64,000 bases of DNA from Myxocyprinus asiaticus (lineage: Eukaryota; Chordata; Actinopteri; Cypriniformes; Catostomidae). Under the pieces are notes generated by a model that had not been told where the DNA came from, ran no database searches, and saw only the letters and a program-made list of their open reading frames with translations. Shown here one piece after another: positions 48,286-59,830 of the stretch; within the stretch, counting starts at the first letter, position 1; each line of letters begins with the position of its first letter. The position numbers were made by a program, and so were the translations under genes. Location: the NCBI RefSeq assembly GCF_019703515.2, contig NC_059356.1, positions 27,209,197 to 27,273,196 of the forward strand, in the 5' to 3' direction.

Positions 48286-50263
48286 CAGGGGTGGATCTAC
48301 CGGGGTGGCAAACGGTGGCAAATGCCACCCTAAGAAAAAAGGCATTGCCACCCCATCTGCCACCACAGTATCAGTATACAAATGTATAAAATATAAATGT
48401 AAGATGTTGACATTGTGTAGGGGTTCATTTATGTCGAACTGCTTCAACTCTCACTGGACACACATATGACTACACAGACTGATCACGTGATGGGTTACAG
48501 CAGCAGTCAATCACGTACTTGCTGCTGCAGCGCATGTGCATTGTTTGGGTACTCGCGGGCTTAGGTTTTTGAGCTTATTTCCTCAACCACAACAACAATA
48601 TGACAATATGGACAAATACATGAAGAGAAAAAAGAGGTAAGAGATTCATTTCAAAATTTTTTTCGAGTCTTCACCGAATGATTATTCAATATATTGCCGT
48701 CAGTTGAGATATGTCCTCAGCACTTTCTGAAATAGCTTTCGTCAGGTATGTGTATAATCCAGATGAAACATCTCCAGTTCTTGAGTAGGAGTTTCTATTT
48801 TATCTGATCTGTGTATGTTTTGACTGGCGATCAGGTGCTGGAATGTGTTATTTTGAATTTTATGATAAATGTTCATTGTGGTTGTTATCAGTGTCTTTTA
48901 GTGTCAGCAGTTTTTTCTGCAGCTCACACTCTTTTCCAGGAAATAGAAAAGCTAAATATGTCCCCCGTTGTGATGGCCCTCTCAGCCATATTGTTTGTGT
49001 GTATGTAGAGTGTGTGTTTTTGTCTTTATCTCCTTCACTCTTAATCATTCTCAGGTGTGGGGTAACCAGGTGAGCTGATTGTTAATGGGGAGCACCGGCA
49101 CGCAGTGTGTTTCCTCCCTATATAAACTGAGTGTTTCATGGCTGGGTTATGCGATGGGAGACGGATGTCATGAGCTGTGCCATCTTGGTCACTGATGCTC
49201 TCGCACAGATTCCCGCTGCTGGAGCGGAGAGTTTGTGGTTGTCGCTGTCTGAACTTCGGAGTTTGCTGTTTTTTCAAATACAGAACGGTCAATAAATGTG
49301 TCTGTGTTTCCGCAACTCTCGTCTCCCCGCATCTTTTATTGCATTTAATTTTTTAAATGTAACACCCATCCACTGACATACAGATGCAATTTTGGTTTTA
49401 TTATAATAAAAAGTTATATTTGGGTGAATTAGAAACCAGAACCTCTAAAAACTAGATGCAAAAATTAACCACTAGACCAATCAGTCATGTTCTTGGTTAA
49501 ATTGCTGATCTGTGTGTTCATCTACCGACTAACAAAATCCCAAGACTGATAGTGGCAGATGCAGAGATGAAATTACCATATTATGTGAAATATCTATTTG
49601 AGTAAATAAGTCATTAAGAACAAATGTTTATCAAAATAAGTGATTTAAAAGAATCTTTTATTGTACATAAAATAATGAATATTCATGAGTTTCACAGCAC
49701 TGCCACCCAAAGTACTGTTTTCCTAGAGTTTCTTTTTATTTAGAACTAACTCTGTGTTATTGTTCCCTTTCAAATGGCTTATTCCAGTTGTAACAAAGTT
49801 GATAGGCCTACAGGATTTTATTAGCAGAATAACGCTGGGTATGCATGCACTCTCCATCCATGGATACACTTAACAAAATAAAACAATTTGGCCTGCATAA
49901 TGTGGTGAAGTTTATTCCAGATTGCCAGTTTTATTTCAAGCTAAGGAACATTTAGAATTTGTTGATGTGTTTAATAGACAATGTCTTGGTACTCTTGAGA
50001 TTTTTTTAAAATATTTTTTTATGTTGGCAAATCAGTAGCAAAATGGTTACTATGTGGTTTCTGTGGAAATGCAGTTGTATTGGAAACATGGATATTTATA
50101 ATTTGATAGTGACTCCAATTAATGAACTAGTACTTGTTGCAATGATGCTTGGTACCTTGATCCATAAGAACTATGCATGGGCGTTCGCTTTGGTGTTGCC
50201 ACCCCTCATAGTCTGCATGCCACCCCCTTGCCACCCCATAAAAAAATTATAGATCTGCCCCTG
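48286..50263 (+). mobile_element. hAT transposon remnant
   Basis: The termini CAGGGGTGGATCTACC and TAGATCTGCCCCTG are inverted. The flanking 8-mers AGTCGTAT (48278-48285) and AGTAGTAT (50264-50271) differ at one base, as expected for an aged hAT target duplication. At about 48606 the sequence reads MDKYMKRKKR followed by GTAAGAG, resembling the first exon of hAT transposases with an N-terminal zinc finger. The rest of the coding region is lost. An LTR-like segment lies inside. Confidence 0.75.
49056..49364 (+). mobile_element. possible solo LTR inside the hAT remnant
   Basis: A TG...CA segment running TGTGGGGTAACC to AAATGTAACA with a TATATAAA box at about 49110 and AATAAA at about 49290, about 180 nt apart, an LTR-like layout. 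No matching target duplication or second LTR is seen, so the call is tentative. Confidence 0.35.
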
Positions 50264-50271
50264 AGTAGTAT

Positions 50272-51787
50272 GTCAGCATCTTAAGTATTCATAAAACAGT
50301 AAGTGAGAAATACCCAGGTGACATTTCTGGTGAGATTGTGAAGTGATGATTGCCTGGACACTTCAGTATCCTATAACCCCATGGTAGCTACAGAGACATC
50401 CAGATTTTCGCGGTTATTGTTATAACTATATCATATATGGACCTTTTTCCAACTTCCGGGTTTTGAAACGTTTAGGGAAGTAAACCACTGCAGGGTAAAT
50501 TTCGATTGCGGTAAGTGGGAGGTGAATGTGAGACCATGCCAAATACCCATTTGCTCCAACAGCAAAATAAAAACTGCACTAGCCTATTACATTTTCATTA
50601 CTTTCCAAATTAAGAAAAAATAAAATAAATAAAAATAATAAAGAGCTATGGAAAATGACAGCCAGAAGAGAAAATATGGCAAATTTATTGTCACTCTCTC
50701 ACCAGCTGTATTAGAAATCTCATTGCATCTGTAGCAAGAGATTTTACTTATTCCAGAGTAATATAATACAAAGTATAATGTTATCAATTTTTACTAATTA
50801 ATTCAAAAATTGCAAATATTAAAAGTCAGCTTGATTTAAGATGCTAAACAAGGCAGAAACACGTCGTCATTGCCCACGTTCCCGGATGAATTTTCGGAAT
50901 CTTTTTATACTGCTCACCTGCATATCTAAAGTGCATACTTTTTTCTTTTTACCGGCCAAGAGGTGCGTCCTTCATTAAATGCAGTACATAGGCTACTCTG
51001 ACAGCATGCGATGTTGAAATTAGCTTTAGAGTCTCTTCAATGTCATACACCTTATAAAGCTGTATAAAGGTCCTAGAACTCGTGTTTTCTGTAGTTTTGT
51101 TTACTGTATTTTTGTTCCAATGTTTTGTCAGTAACAACAGTAGACTATGACCCATTGAACAGACTGTACTCATCTCCCTCACAGTCTCATTTTCATTCTT
51201 GTCAAAAATTTAAAATGGCGCTACTCTGAAAGGTCTGTAGAGAGGAATATCAGGATAAGGAAGAAAGCTGTTTCATGAATTGACAAGTTTGGGTTTGACA
51301 GCACTTGCTGATAGCCCATTAATCCTCTGTAAATGACTTAAACGTTTTACTGCTGTTATTCTTTTGTTCTCCATTTCCTGAGCCCGGTTGGGGGTTGAAA
51401 AGAAGTGGGAGTGTTAAAAGAGATGACAGCGTTCATCCGGCCTGATGCGCTCACCGCTTCCTGCCTTCAGCGAAAAAACACCTCCTGCCTTCGCATACTT
51501 TGCAAAACAGTGTCGCGTACCACCATTCAACCCCAGCTGACTCAGAAAATTTCCCGGATAAACCAGTCTTCACACACCAAAATAATGTTTGGGATTATTT
51601 TATTGTATACAAGTGAGGTAGACAGATTAATCACCAAAAATGTATGTTTGCTGTAGCTTATTATATCATGTTGTTGAGAAAAAAATCCCAATCAGTGCAA
51701 TGGCCAGGCAAGCCTGGCAGCACCTTACATATCCAAATACGGTCTATTTGGACCAACCACATTAAAACAAGAAAACATTCTTGGGCA
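50272..51787. other. intergenic DNA, no gene seen
   Basis: No known protein frame or complete repeat was recognised. The distal 3' UTR or 3' flank of ier2 (minus strand) may reach into the higher part of this interval. Confidence 0.4.
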
Positions 51788-52104
51788 ACACTTTACAATA
51801 AGGTTCCATTCGTTAACAATGCATTAGGTATTATGAACAAACAATGAACAAAATATTTTTCACAGCATTTATTAATCTTAGTTAAAGGTATAATAAAAAT
51901 ACAATTGTTCATTCATGTTAGTTCATAGTGCATTAACTAATGTTATAAAACTTATGCAACTTTTGATGTAATACAAGTTTACATGTTGCAATTAACATGA
52001 ACTAAGATTAATAAATGCTGTAAAAGTAATGTTCATTGGTAGTTCATGTTAACTAATGTTGTGAACTCATGTTAACAAATGGAACCTTATAGCAAAGTGT
52101 CACC
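51788..52104. mobile_element. MITE with AACACTTTACAATAAGG termini
   Basis: The left AACACTTTACAATAAGGTTC and the right GAACCTTATAGCAAAGTGTC ACC are inverted; a 317-bp sister of 46909-47885 without the nested insertion. It begins about 400 bp downstream of the ier2 stop codon. Confidence 0.82.
51868..51873 (-). terminator. ier2: candidate ier2 polyadenylation signal
   Basis: The first AATAAA on the minus strand after the ier2 stop, about 640 nt downstream, inside the MITE at 51788-52104. The next is at 51598-51603. Which one is used is not shown by sequence. Confidence 0.35.
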
Positions 52105-52115
52105 CATTCTTGGCA

Positions 52116-52136
52116 AATAAATACATAAATAGAAAA
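52116..52136 (-). promoter_or_regulatory. ier2: AU-rich element in ier2 3' UTR
   Basis: On the minus strand the sequence reads CTATTTATGTATTTATTTG, with two or three overlapping ATTTA pentamers about 380 nt after the stop. Such elements destabilise immediate-early mRNAs (family knowledge); function here is inferred. Confidence 0.5.
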
Positions 52137-52509
52137 AGTTCGTGTTAATGTCCATGGAAGTGGTCTCCTTCACACTGCTCGTAGAAGCAGGTAATAGTAG
52201 GCTACCGTGTTGTCATGTCCTGGATCACTGGAACAGTTTGCACACGCAACATTAGTCACAACAAGTTTCCAAACCAGCCCGCTCTTTGATGAGTAATCGA
52301 CTGTGACTGCATTGTTCCACTGTGAGTAATCACCCATTACCTTCACCAGATTTGGGACTCCCTTTAGGCAAGTGCTGTTGACCTAGTACCACAACAGGAA
52401 CTCTGTGGCAATTATATGTGCCACAACACACGTTTCCCTCCCTGGTGGGCAAAGTTCACTTGACCGCACTGGTCAATATATTTGTGCTGAGCCATTTAGC
52501 GCTGTCCCT

Positions 52510-53085
52510 TCAAAATGTGACAATTGTTCTTGGCATATGTACAAGTGACAACGAGTCTAGCTCTCTGCCACAGTTCGTGGAATTATTCTGTGCAGTCTGA
52601 AGAATTCCTCTGACCTCTCCAAACTCCAGTTTGGCTTTTTTGCATGGTAGGAAGTCAGGCGCTGTGGCAGTTTTGCTTCGTCGCTTTCTAGAGCGGCGCT
52701 CCAGTCCGGTTGGGCTGCAGTTCTCTTTGTCCACCGTGACTCCTGCAGGGCAGTGCAGATGCGAATCACCCTCGAGCGCAGACATGTGCGCGTCCTCTGT
52801 AGATTGAGTCGCGCACTGTGGAGTTGGCACTTCTGACACCGTGGAGATCGTTGTGTCCATCGGCTCTTCTGATTGCGATGTGTTCTCTGTGACACTGGTT
52901 CTGTCAGATTGCCCCTTGCTCTCGCTTGTCAGCCGGGCAGAGTGGTAGATGTCCCTGGCAGATTTCATGACGAGTGTCAGCAACAGGCTCCGGTGCAGCC
53001 GGAGTCCACCACGCTGGGTGCGCGAGCTGTAAATTTTCCCCAAAGCCTGGATCATGATCTGCTTGGCCTCAGCTGTGACATCCAT
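52510..53085 (-). CDS. ier2: immediate early response 2 (IER2)
   Basis: An intronless 191-residue gene for a growth-factor- and stress-induced nuclear protein. Residues 5-51 carry the IER-family N-terminal helix region (AKQIMIQALGKIYSSRTQRG followed by GLRLHRSLLLTLVMKSARDI Y), strongly like IER2. A basic cluster at 130-138 (RRSRKRRSK) and PCKKAKLEF at 147-155 fit a bipartite nuclear localisation signal. The C-terminus ends MPRTIVTF, similar to the conserved end of IER2/IER5. The acidic/Ser-Thr-rich middle is unconserved. The ATG chosen gives the family N-terminus. Position convergent to cacna1a supports ier2 over ier5. Two shadow ORFs in other frames overlap it. Confidence 0.93.
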   Translation of the reverse strand: MDVTAEAKQIMIQALGKIYSSRTQRGGLRLHRSLLLTLVMKSARDIYHSARLTSESKGQSDRTSVTENTSQSEEPMDTTISTVSEVPTPQCATQSTEDAHMSALEGDSHLHCPAGVTVDKENCSPTGLERRSRKRRSKTATAPDFLPCKKAKLEFGEVRGILQTAQNNSTNCGRELDSLSLVHMPRTIVTF

Positions 53086-53215
53086 TGTTGAAACTTGGTT
53101 GTCACTTAACTAATTTCACTTTTAAAAACACTGTTTACTTAATTTTCTCAGCGCTTAGTTTACTTTCAGCGTCGTCCCATTCACCGGAGTAAACCCCACA
53201 GGCTGGACAGCGGGG

Positions 53216-53237
53216 TTTATATAGTTTTGGTGACGTA
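53216..53237 (-). promoter_or_regulatory. ier2: ier2 TATA box and adjacent CRE-like site
   Basis: On the minus strand CTATATAAA (53216-53224) lies about 130 nt upstream of the ATG, predicting initiation near 53185-53195 and a 5' UTR of about 100 nt. Just upstream is TACGTCA (53231-53237), a CREB/ATF-type half site. Confidence 0.75.
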
Positions 53238-53634
53238 GGCGCTTGTGACTGACAGTCGGGCTCCTCCCATTCTACTCTCTGTTTGAGGAAATACGTGAGA
53301 ACGTGGATCAAATGTACTTCTAACATAGTCGGTTATCCAGTTATTGTTTGATGATTAAGTGATGAATTAATCACCAATCGGCGAGCACAACACTTAATAA
53401 ATGACAAACACATACTGAAGCAATATCAACGTCGATGTAATCATATAATATGCTAAATTTTTAGATAATGCATAGATTATGATCAGATTATATTATGTAT
53501 ATATGTTATATTTTACATGTCATATCTTACTCTACAATGCAACAAAATAACAATACGGAGGAAGTTTTTTTAAGACATATTAATGGACACGGTCATACCA
53601 ATGTAGTATTGTTAGCTTCCACATTCTCTTTTAC

Positions 53635-53652
53635 CCATATAAGGAACATCCG
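53635..53652 (-). promoter_or_regulatory. ier2: serum response element (CArG + Ets) upstream of ier2
   Basis: A perfect CArG box, CCATATAAGG on the + strand (53635-53644), is preceded on the minus strand by GCGGATGTT, so the minus strand reads GCGGATGTTCCTTATATGG. The Ets-type GGAT beside the CArG matches the layout of the c-fos serum response element bound by SRF and Elk-1. It lies about 550 nt upstream of the ier2 ATG. Confidence 0.72.
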
Positions 53653-53770
53653 CTGGCTGATCTGCTCTGTGGAAAACCCATGATGCGTGGGTTCAGGCTA
53701 TTTCCGGTTGCCTTATTTGCTTTAACAGTTCACGTCACAGCCAATATAATGAGCGTCAAGCTTCCTTTGC

Positions 53771-53780
53771 CCATTTATGG
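53771..53780 (-). promoter_or_regulatory. ier2: second perfect CArG box upstream of ier2
   Basis: CCATTTATGG fits CC(A/T)6GG exactly. On the minus strand an Ets-type GGAAG lies a few bases to its 3' side. A one-mismatch CArG (CCTTATTTGC, 53711-53720), TTCCGG and CACGTCAC lie between the two perfect boxes, forming a compact cluster. Confidence 0.62.
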
Positions 53781-54450
53781 GTTACATCCAGCTGTTTTCG
53801 CGTAAAACCTATTACAGGACAATTTTATGGTGGATTAGATCCTCAAGTGTAGAACTTAGTTTTCCATTACAAGTTTATGTTGCAAGCCGAAACATTTTTC
53901 ATTTATTAAATGCATTACTTGTTCTCAATTCAGAACAATTTCAGTTTAGTGTTTGGAAAACCAAACTGAAGACTCCCCAAGAGCAGAGAGGCTATACCTA
54001 TAAATCTATCTGCATTATTCATTTTCCTAATATAATTATAACCTCTTAAAATATTCTGAAGATCAAAATGGTAGGCCTAGGTGGTGATCTAATGATGAAA
54101 TATCAAACAGAGACATGTGTTAAAATACACAATCCGGTCATTCCTGTAATCCAGATACAGCCACACGATCTCCAGATATTTCTCTGTGCTAAGATATCAT
54201 TACAGTACAGGGACAGTTGTCATGAATAAGCTTTCAACGTCTGCAAGACGAGTCCAGGAAAGAGTTCACTGAGTGCTTTAGGCTACATCCAATCAGCTTT
54301 CTGGTTTAAACCGAGTGCAGTGTTAAAGGGATAGTTCACCCAGAAATAAAACTTCTCTCATCATTTATTCACCCTTCTGTCATCTCAAACTCAATGCCTT
54401 TTCTCCCACAGAATACAAACAAAGATATTTTAATGGAGATATTATATGAT

Positions 54451-57080
54451 CCCAGCAAACACAGAACGTTCCCCTAACATTAGCGTATGGTTCCCGTTTG
54501 GTTATTTTTTGGGAACCAATTCCAAACGTTAAGAACGTTCTCTTTATTTTATAACCACAACTTAATATATATATATATATATTATTATTTTATTATTATT
54601 ATTATTATTATTTTCCCCACGAAGGGCATTTCCACAAGACTGCTAGCGAAGAGTACATTCATACAGTAATGCCATGCTCCCTTCAGAGTGCCCAGACCAA
54701 GAGCCGAGTGAATACGACATTGGGAGGATTACTGTCGATTGGAAATCGCCCTTGCTCTATATAAATCTGTGCGCCGCTGAATTTAAAAATTAAAAGCCAT
54801 TTCAGTGGAGTAACTCACTGACTGACATTCATTTGTCTATTTCCTCAATGAATAATTGCTTGTAGATGTGAGATAAAATAAATGTGGTATTTATTTGAAA
54901 AAGATTAGACTCATATAATCGAAAAGAACACGATCGATGGAACTTTTTTGTTTTTTTGGCCACTAATGACGAGAAGCACAGATGTATCCGGTACTGTATC
55001 CACTGTAAAAAAAAAAATAAAAAATCCTGTTAAATTTACGGTAAAAAACTGGTAGCTGTGGCTGCCAGAAATTCACTGTAAAAAATATGGTAACTACCAG
55101 GCTTTATAGGATATCATTTTGAAGCCTGTATATTTTACGGTGCATTGCCGTCATTTATATTATTAAATAATCAACTTCATATATTAACCTGAAAAAGTCA
55201 AAATCTGCATTTCATTTGATAAGGTATTGATAATCATCATACATAAAAAAGGGCACATGATGACATAAAGTTAATCAATAGAGTCCCTTTCAGGAGCAAT
55301 GACCAATAAACATAAATAAACATGTAGAGTCAGTACTCACATAAAAACTTAACACCATCAGGGTAACACATGTGACATTTAAATAATGCAATAACTAAAC
55401 ATCAAATATAACACAAAACACCCCAAAGTACATAAATGTATATTAAAAATAAGAAGCTAAACTATTCTCATAAAATATAATGAAATTAACTGGGTCACGC
55501 AGGGTATTCTGGGAATGCCCGATTACTGTTTTGCACCGTAATTTTAACAATAATTTACCGTAAAAAGTAAATTTACTCTCGTTAAATATAATGTACATTT
55601 TTACTGTTAATTATACAGAAAATCATACATATATATTTACAAAATGTTACCATAAAACTACGTCATGTCTTTTTAAATATATAAAAAAATGTTACCATAT
55701 ATTTTAAGGTAACTAAGGTAACCAATTAACTTTTTTTTTTTTACTGTAGCATTTTCAGTCTTTTACCATTAAAATTACGATTTTTTTTACAGTGTACACT
55801 TCAGAAATAATAAATTTATCTAATGTTAACCTATAAAATTATTTGAATGTTTATAAAATTTTTATGCATGTCAATACATTTCTGATTTCAAAAACCCTCA
55901 AATGTGTTGAAATCATTAATGATTTGGAATAATTTACTTTAATATCTGCATAATGTCCGGTGCTGAAGAAACTCAGATATCAAGGCTCAGTTTTCAGTAG
56001 CTATTGTACAATGATGGATAAAAAATTCCAGCAAATTTATGGAAAAAGTAGTTACATCAAGCATGTCAATTTAATCCACCTGTTAGTGTTTCCCTGCCTT
56101 TATTTGGCCCAGGTACCCGAGACCTTACATAAGTGGATAAAACAAATGAATAGCCTAGATGGATGTTAATTTATCCATCATTCATGTGCGATGATGTTTT
56201 TAACACATTTTAACACATTTTGTAACTGACATTGCATATGACATCCTTAAAAATAAATACATTAATCTGAGAACCAAACTGCAGAGGAATATATTTTATC
56301 TTCCATTCACAAGATTTATAACAAAATACACAAAACAAGTCCTAATATCTAATGCATGTTTGCTTCTCATGTTAATTTATATATATTTTTAAGAAGATTT
56401 TTATGTATTGAAAAGGAATTGTTTGCTGTTGCTCGTTACATCACATGACTTGGCCGAGTGCACACTTCATGATATTAAAGGCCTACTGTATATATAGTAC
56501 AAGATAATTTATTTAATTGTTCATCTAATGTCCACGTAACTTACGTTGGCTTTTTCATTTCTTTGTTAAATATGCAGATGGCAGTGGTGGAAGAAGTTCA
56601 CCTGTTGTGGAAAGAGAAGTTTACCAAAAATGTATCAGTTTTTACATTTACAATTTATTTTTTTATGATACAATGTTCTTGCACACTTTTATCTATGAAA
56701 ACGTTTTCATGTTTTTTGTATTAAATTATGATTAAATGTTTTGAATTAAACAATGGATGAACAAAGACACTGATTGTGGGCTGATTATTTATTTATATAG
56801 ACATTGTTTAATTTATGATTAATTATGAATATGTAAATATAAATATTATTTGAAAATTGAGGTTAGGGGAACGTTAACAGAACGTTAGTAGAGCATTAGC
56901 AGAAGGAAAACGTTAGGGGAATGTTCTCCCAACCTGTTCTATTTCCGTAAAAAAAAAAAAAAAAAAAAAAAATTCCTGGCTAACCAACAGGGAACGTTAG
57001 GATGTCCGTTCTGGGGACGCTCTGGGAACCAATAACTAACGTTCCCAGAACATTCTGGGAACCAAAAATTGTTAGCTGGG
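54451..57080. mobile_element. element with CCCAGCAAACA/TGTTAGCTGGG ends and AACGTTCC motifs
   Basis: The left CCCAGCAAACACAGAACGTT and the right AAAATTGTTAGCTGGG are inverted. Both ends are crowded with GAACGTTC, GGGAACG and CTGGGAACC motifs in both orientations, giving a complex foldback. The middle is AT-rich and non-coding and contains the CACTGTAAAA MITE at 55001-55794. Confidence 0.72.
55001..55794. mobile_element. MITE with CACTGTAAAAAA termini
   Basis: The left CACTGTAAAAAAAAAAATAA then AATCCTGTTAAATTTACGG, and the right TTTTTTTTACAGTG, are inverted. It matches the nested copy at 47070-47835, including the internal CATGATGACAT-AAGTTTA and GGTAACACATGTGA blocks. Confidence 0.8.
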
Positions 57081-57811
57081 ATGTCTTTTTTTCCCATACA
57101 ATGCAAGTGAATAGTGACCAAAATTTTAAGATTCAAAATGACAAAGGCAGCATAAAGGTAATCCATAAAACTCAAGTGGTTCAGTCCATATGAATTGAGC
57201 ACCTGTCCACTAATCTTCAACAAGTTTTACACTAAACAATCCTTTTGGAATGGACTATGTGTGGAGTTTACTACGATATAATTGCTGCTTTATAAGAGAT
57301 GTCACAGACGATTTTGTGACAGGTAGGTGTCAGTTTACAGCTCTCCCCATTCATTTCTATGGTATCCGCAAACAGTGACTTACTGTTGTGCTATACTAGT
57401 TGACCATTATGATCTCTCTTCTTGTAGAGCTGTGGACACAGAGGTTGTTATCTCAGTAAATAAAAGAATCTCTGGCAGAGCACTAGATGGCGCTAGGAAG
57501 GGTAATCGAGCTGGAAGTCATGATCACCAAGGAGACTGCTGATGTCAAGATTTATAGCAAAATAGAAGTTATATTTTGGTCTGTTCTCACCCAAAACCAA
57601 TTGGATCGCTTCTGAAGACATGGATTAAACCACTGGAGTTTTATGGATTGCCTTTATGCTGCCTTTATGTCATTTTTGGTGCTTGAAAATTTGGTCACCA
57701 TTCACTTGCATTATATGGCAAACAGACATCATATCTCCATTAAAATATCTTTATTGGTGTTCCGCGGAAGAAAGTCATATGAGTTTGAGATGACAAGGGT
57801 GAGTAAATTAA

Positions 57812-58354
57812 GGTGACCATATGTCCTCTTTTTCGGACCTAAAAAAGCGTCATGCCGGGACTTCAAAATTGCCTCTAGATGTCTGGGATTTGTCTTCATA
57901 CTGATGTGCTCTCTAGAGTTAGAACTATCATACATTCTGTATATTTGATCCTGTGCATCAGTTTTCATGTGTCCATATGTGAAACTGAAAATGTTGACTA
58001 TATCAAGACAACATATACTGACAAATATACTATGTTTCATGCATATTTAAATAATATGATGGATGAATATAGACCATGATTGAAATGAACTCAGTCTGTC
58101 AGATATTTATGGCGCAACCTCTGTATGTGACCTGTAAATGCATTTAATGTATTTTATAAAACCCCCAGCAAAGTATCTACGAGTACAACAGAGTGTATTT
58201 TTAAGATATAAACATAAGAACTCAAGATTTTCATTAGGGTTAAAAATTTGAGTTTTTACAAGTGAACTCAGAACCCCACTAATACTTCAACCGCTTATGC
58301 ATAGCAACACCCAATAAAGAGCCGAGGAGGAAATGGAAACCTTTGTTACAAATT
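57812..58354. other. intergenic DNA, no gene seen
   Basis: No coding match or clear repeat. It separates the nested-repeat block from the presumed nacc1 transcript end. Confidence 0.4.
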
Positions 58355-59632
58355 TTTATTAAGATATTCAGCTGTATCCTTTGACTTTTCTCTTATTCTT
58401 TTACTTTTTATACAGTAGTTAATGTGCAATTACTTTTGATAATATTGGGTCACAGTTAGGGATTCACAAAGTTATTGGCACTTTGAACAGACAGAATGGA
58501 GTGGATGAGCACTGGCATTACAGGGTCACTGCATGAGCACAGCTGGATATGGGTTACAACTCATGCTGAGAGTGCACGACTAACAATCAAACTTCATTAG
58601 TGCTTCTATGTAATATACAGTATATAGATTTGTATAGGGATGTAGTCATAGAAAGTGAGACACTGCATCGTAAAAAAAGGTTTACAACCATTTTTTTAAT
58701 TCATTTTTTTATTTTTTTGTATTTGAGTGTTCAAGCGAGTTGATGTCATTCCCATCCTGTCTGTATTTCTCTGGAATTCGTGACACCTGGACGCTAGTTT
58801 GTCCAACTGTCGCATGTTACTTAACAAAAACATTTGAAAATATAACCCTACCATCATCATCGTCATCGCATATAGGGAAGGGACTGAAAGCAGAGTGTTG
58901 GGGTGTGCTGGAACAGAACGCAACACGCAGAGAAAGATGTGAGAGTATCTTTATGTGGTACGTCTGTTGTTTAGAGTGGAATAGCCATGCTGCATTCTGG
59001 TTAAAGAGACTTAGGTTGACAAAATGCAACGAAAGCTGCAAGCCAAAGGAAAACCTGCAAATACAGCCAGTTGGTTGCTCCAGAACTGATGGGCCCAATT
59101 TCTGCATTTGCAGAGAGGGAGACAAAAAGTTCACTTATTCATTTTTAATACACCACTCCATACTCTCACTCGCTTCTGCCAGGTTACTAATTTAAAATGA
59201 TCTACAATGCTCATTACCTTAACAGACTGTATTACAATGTTTTGAAAGGAAGAATCACAAGATAAATGGGCAGTTAAACTCTCACACTCTTTCTCCACCC
59301 CCCCCGCAAACGTCTGCCATCTATCTGCTCTCTGACAAAGTCAGACTGAATTTCAAGGTGCCGGGGAGCAGGTCTATAAACATGAACCCTAGAAAAGGTG
59401 CTTTTACTCAGGAATAGAGATCAGACATATAGGCAGCATGATATGGACATCCTGGCCCTTTTTTTTTTAATTTTTTTTATTTATTTTTTTTATTAACACT
59501 GGTCCCTTCATTCCCACTATATAGAAACCTTTCATATACTGGGGTAAAAAAAAAAAAAAAATAAGCAAATCCTAATTTTATCCCCCCCCCAAAAAAAAAT
59601 TATATATATATATAATTTTTTTTTTTTTTTTA

Positions 59633-59830
59633 AAGGTGAAGTGTGTAATTTCTGCACAACTAGCGTGTCCAAGCTGAATCGCAAAATAACGCTTCTGTTG
59701 GTTGGACAAACGTTGCTGTGTCAAACTGATTGGGATGCTCAAACAAGCAGTTAAAGCGTCATTTTTCTCAGGTATGACACCACCTGGTGATGACTGTAAG
59801 TAGTACATCTAAGCTGCAGTAACAACACAC
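59633..59830. repeat. GGTGAAGTGTGTAATTTCTG dispersed repeat
   Basis: AAAGGTGAAGTGTGTAATTT then CTGCACAACTAGCGTG, with CACCACCTGGTGATGAC downstream. The fullest copy of the family also seen at 11784, 25608/26538 and 63315. Confidence 0.55.

Larger units (their letters stand above)
54323..57811. mobile_element. GGGATAGTTCACCC MITE, outer shell of a three-deep nest
   Basis: The left TTAAAGGGATAGTTCACCC and the right GAGATGACAAGGGTGAGTAA ATTAA are the inverted arms of this MITE. Nearly 2.6 kb of the interior is the element at 54451-57080. Confidence 0.75.

Noticed and set aside
58740..59195. 151-residue ORF
   Set aside because: No recognisable domain, and located on the opposite strand to the presumed nacc1 3' UTR. 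Likely chance.
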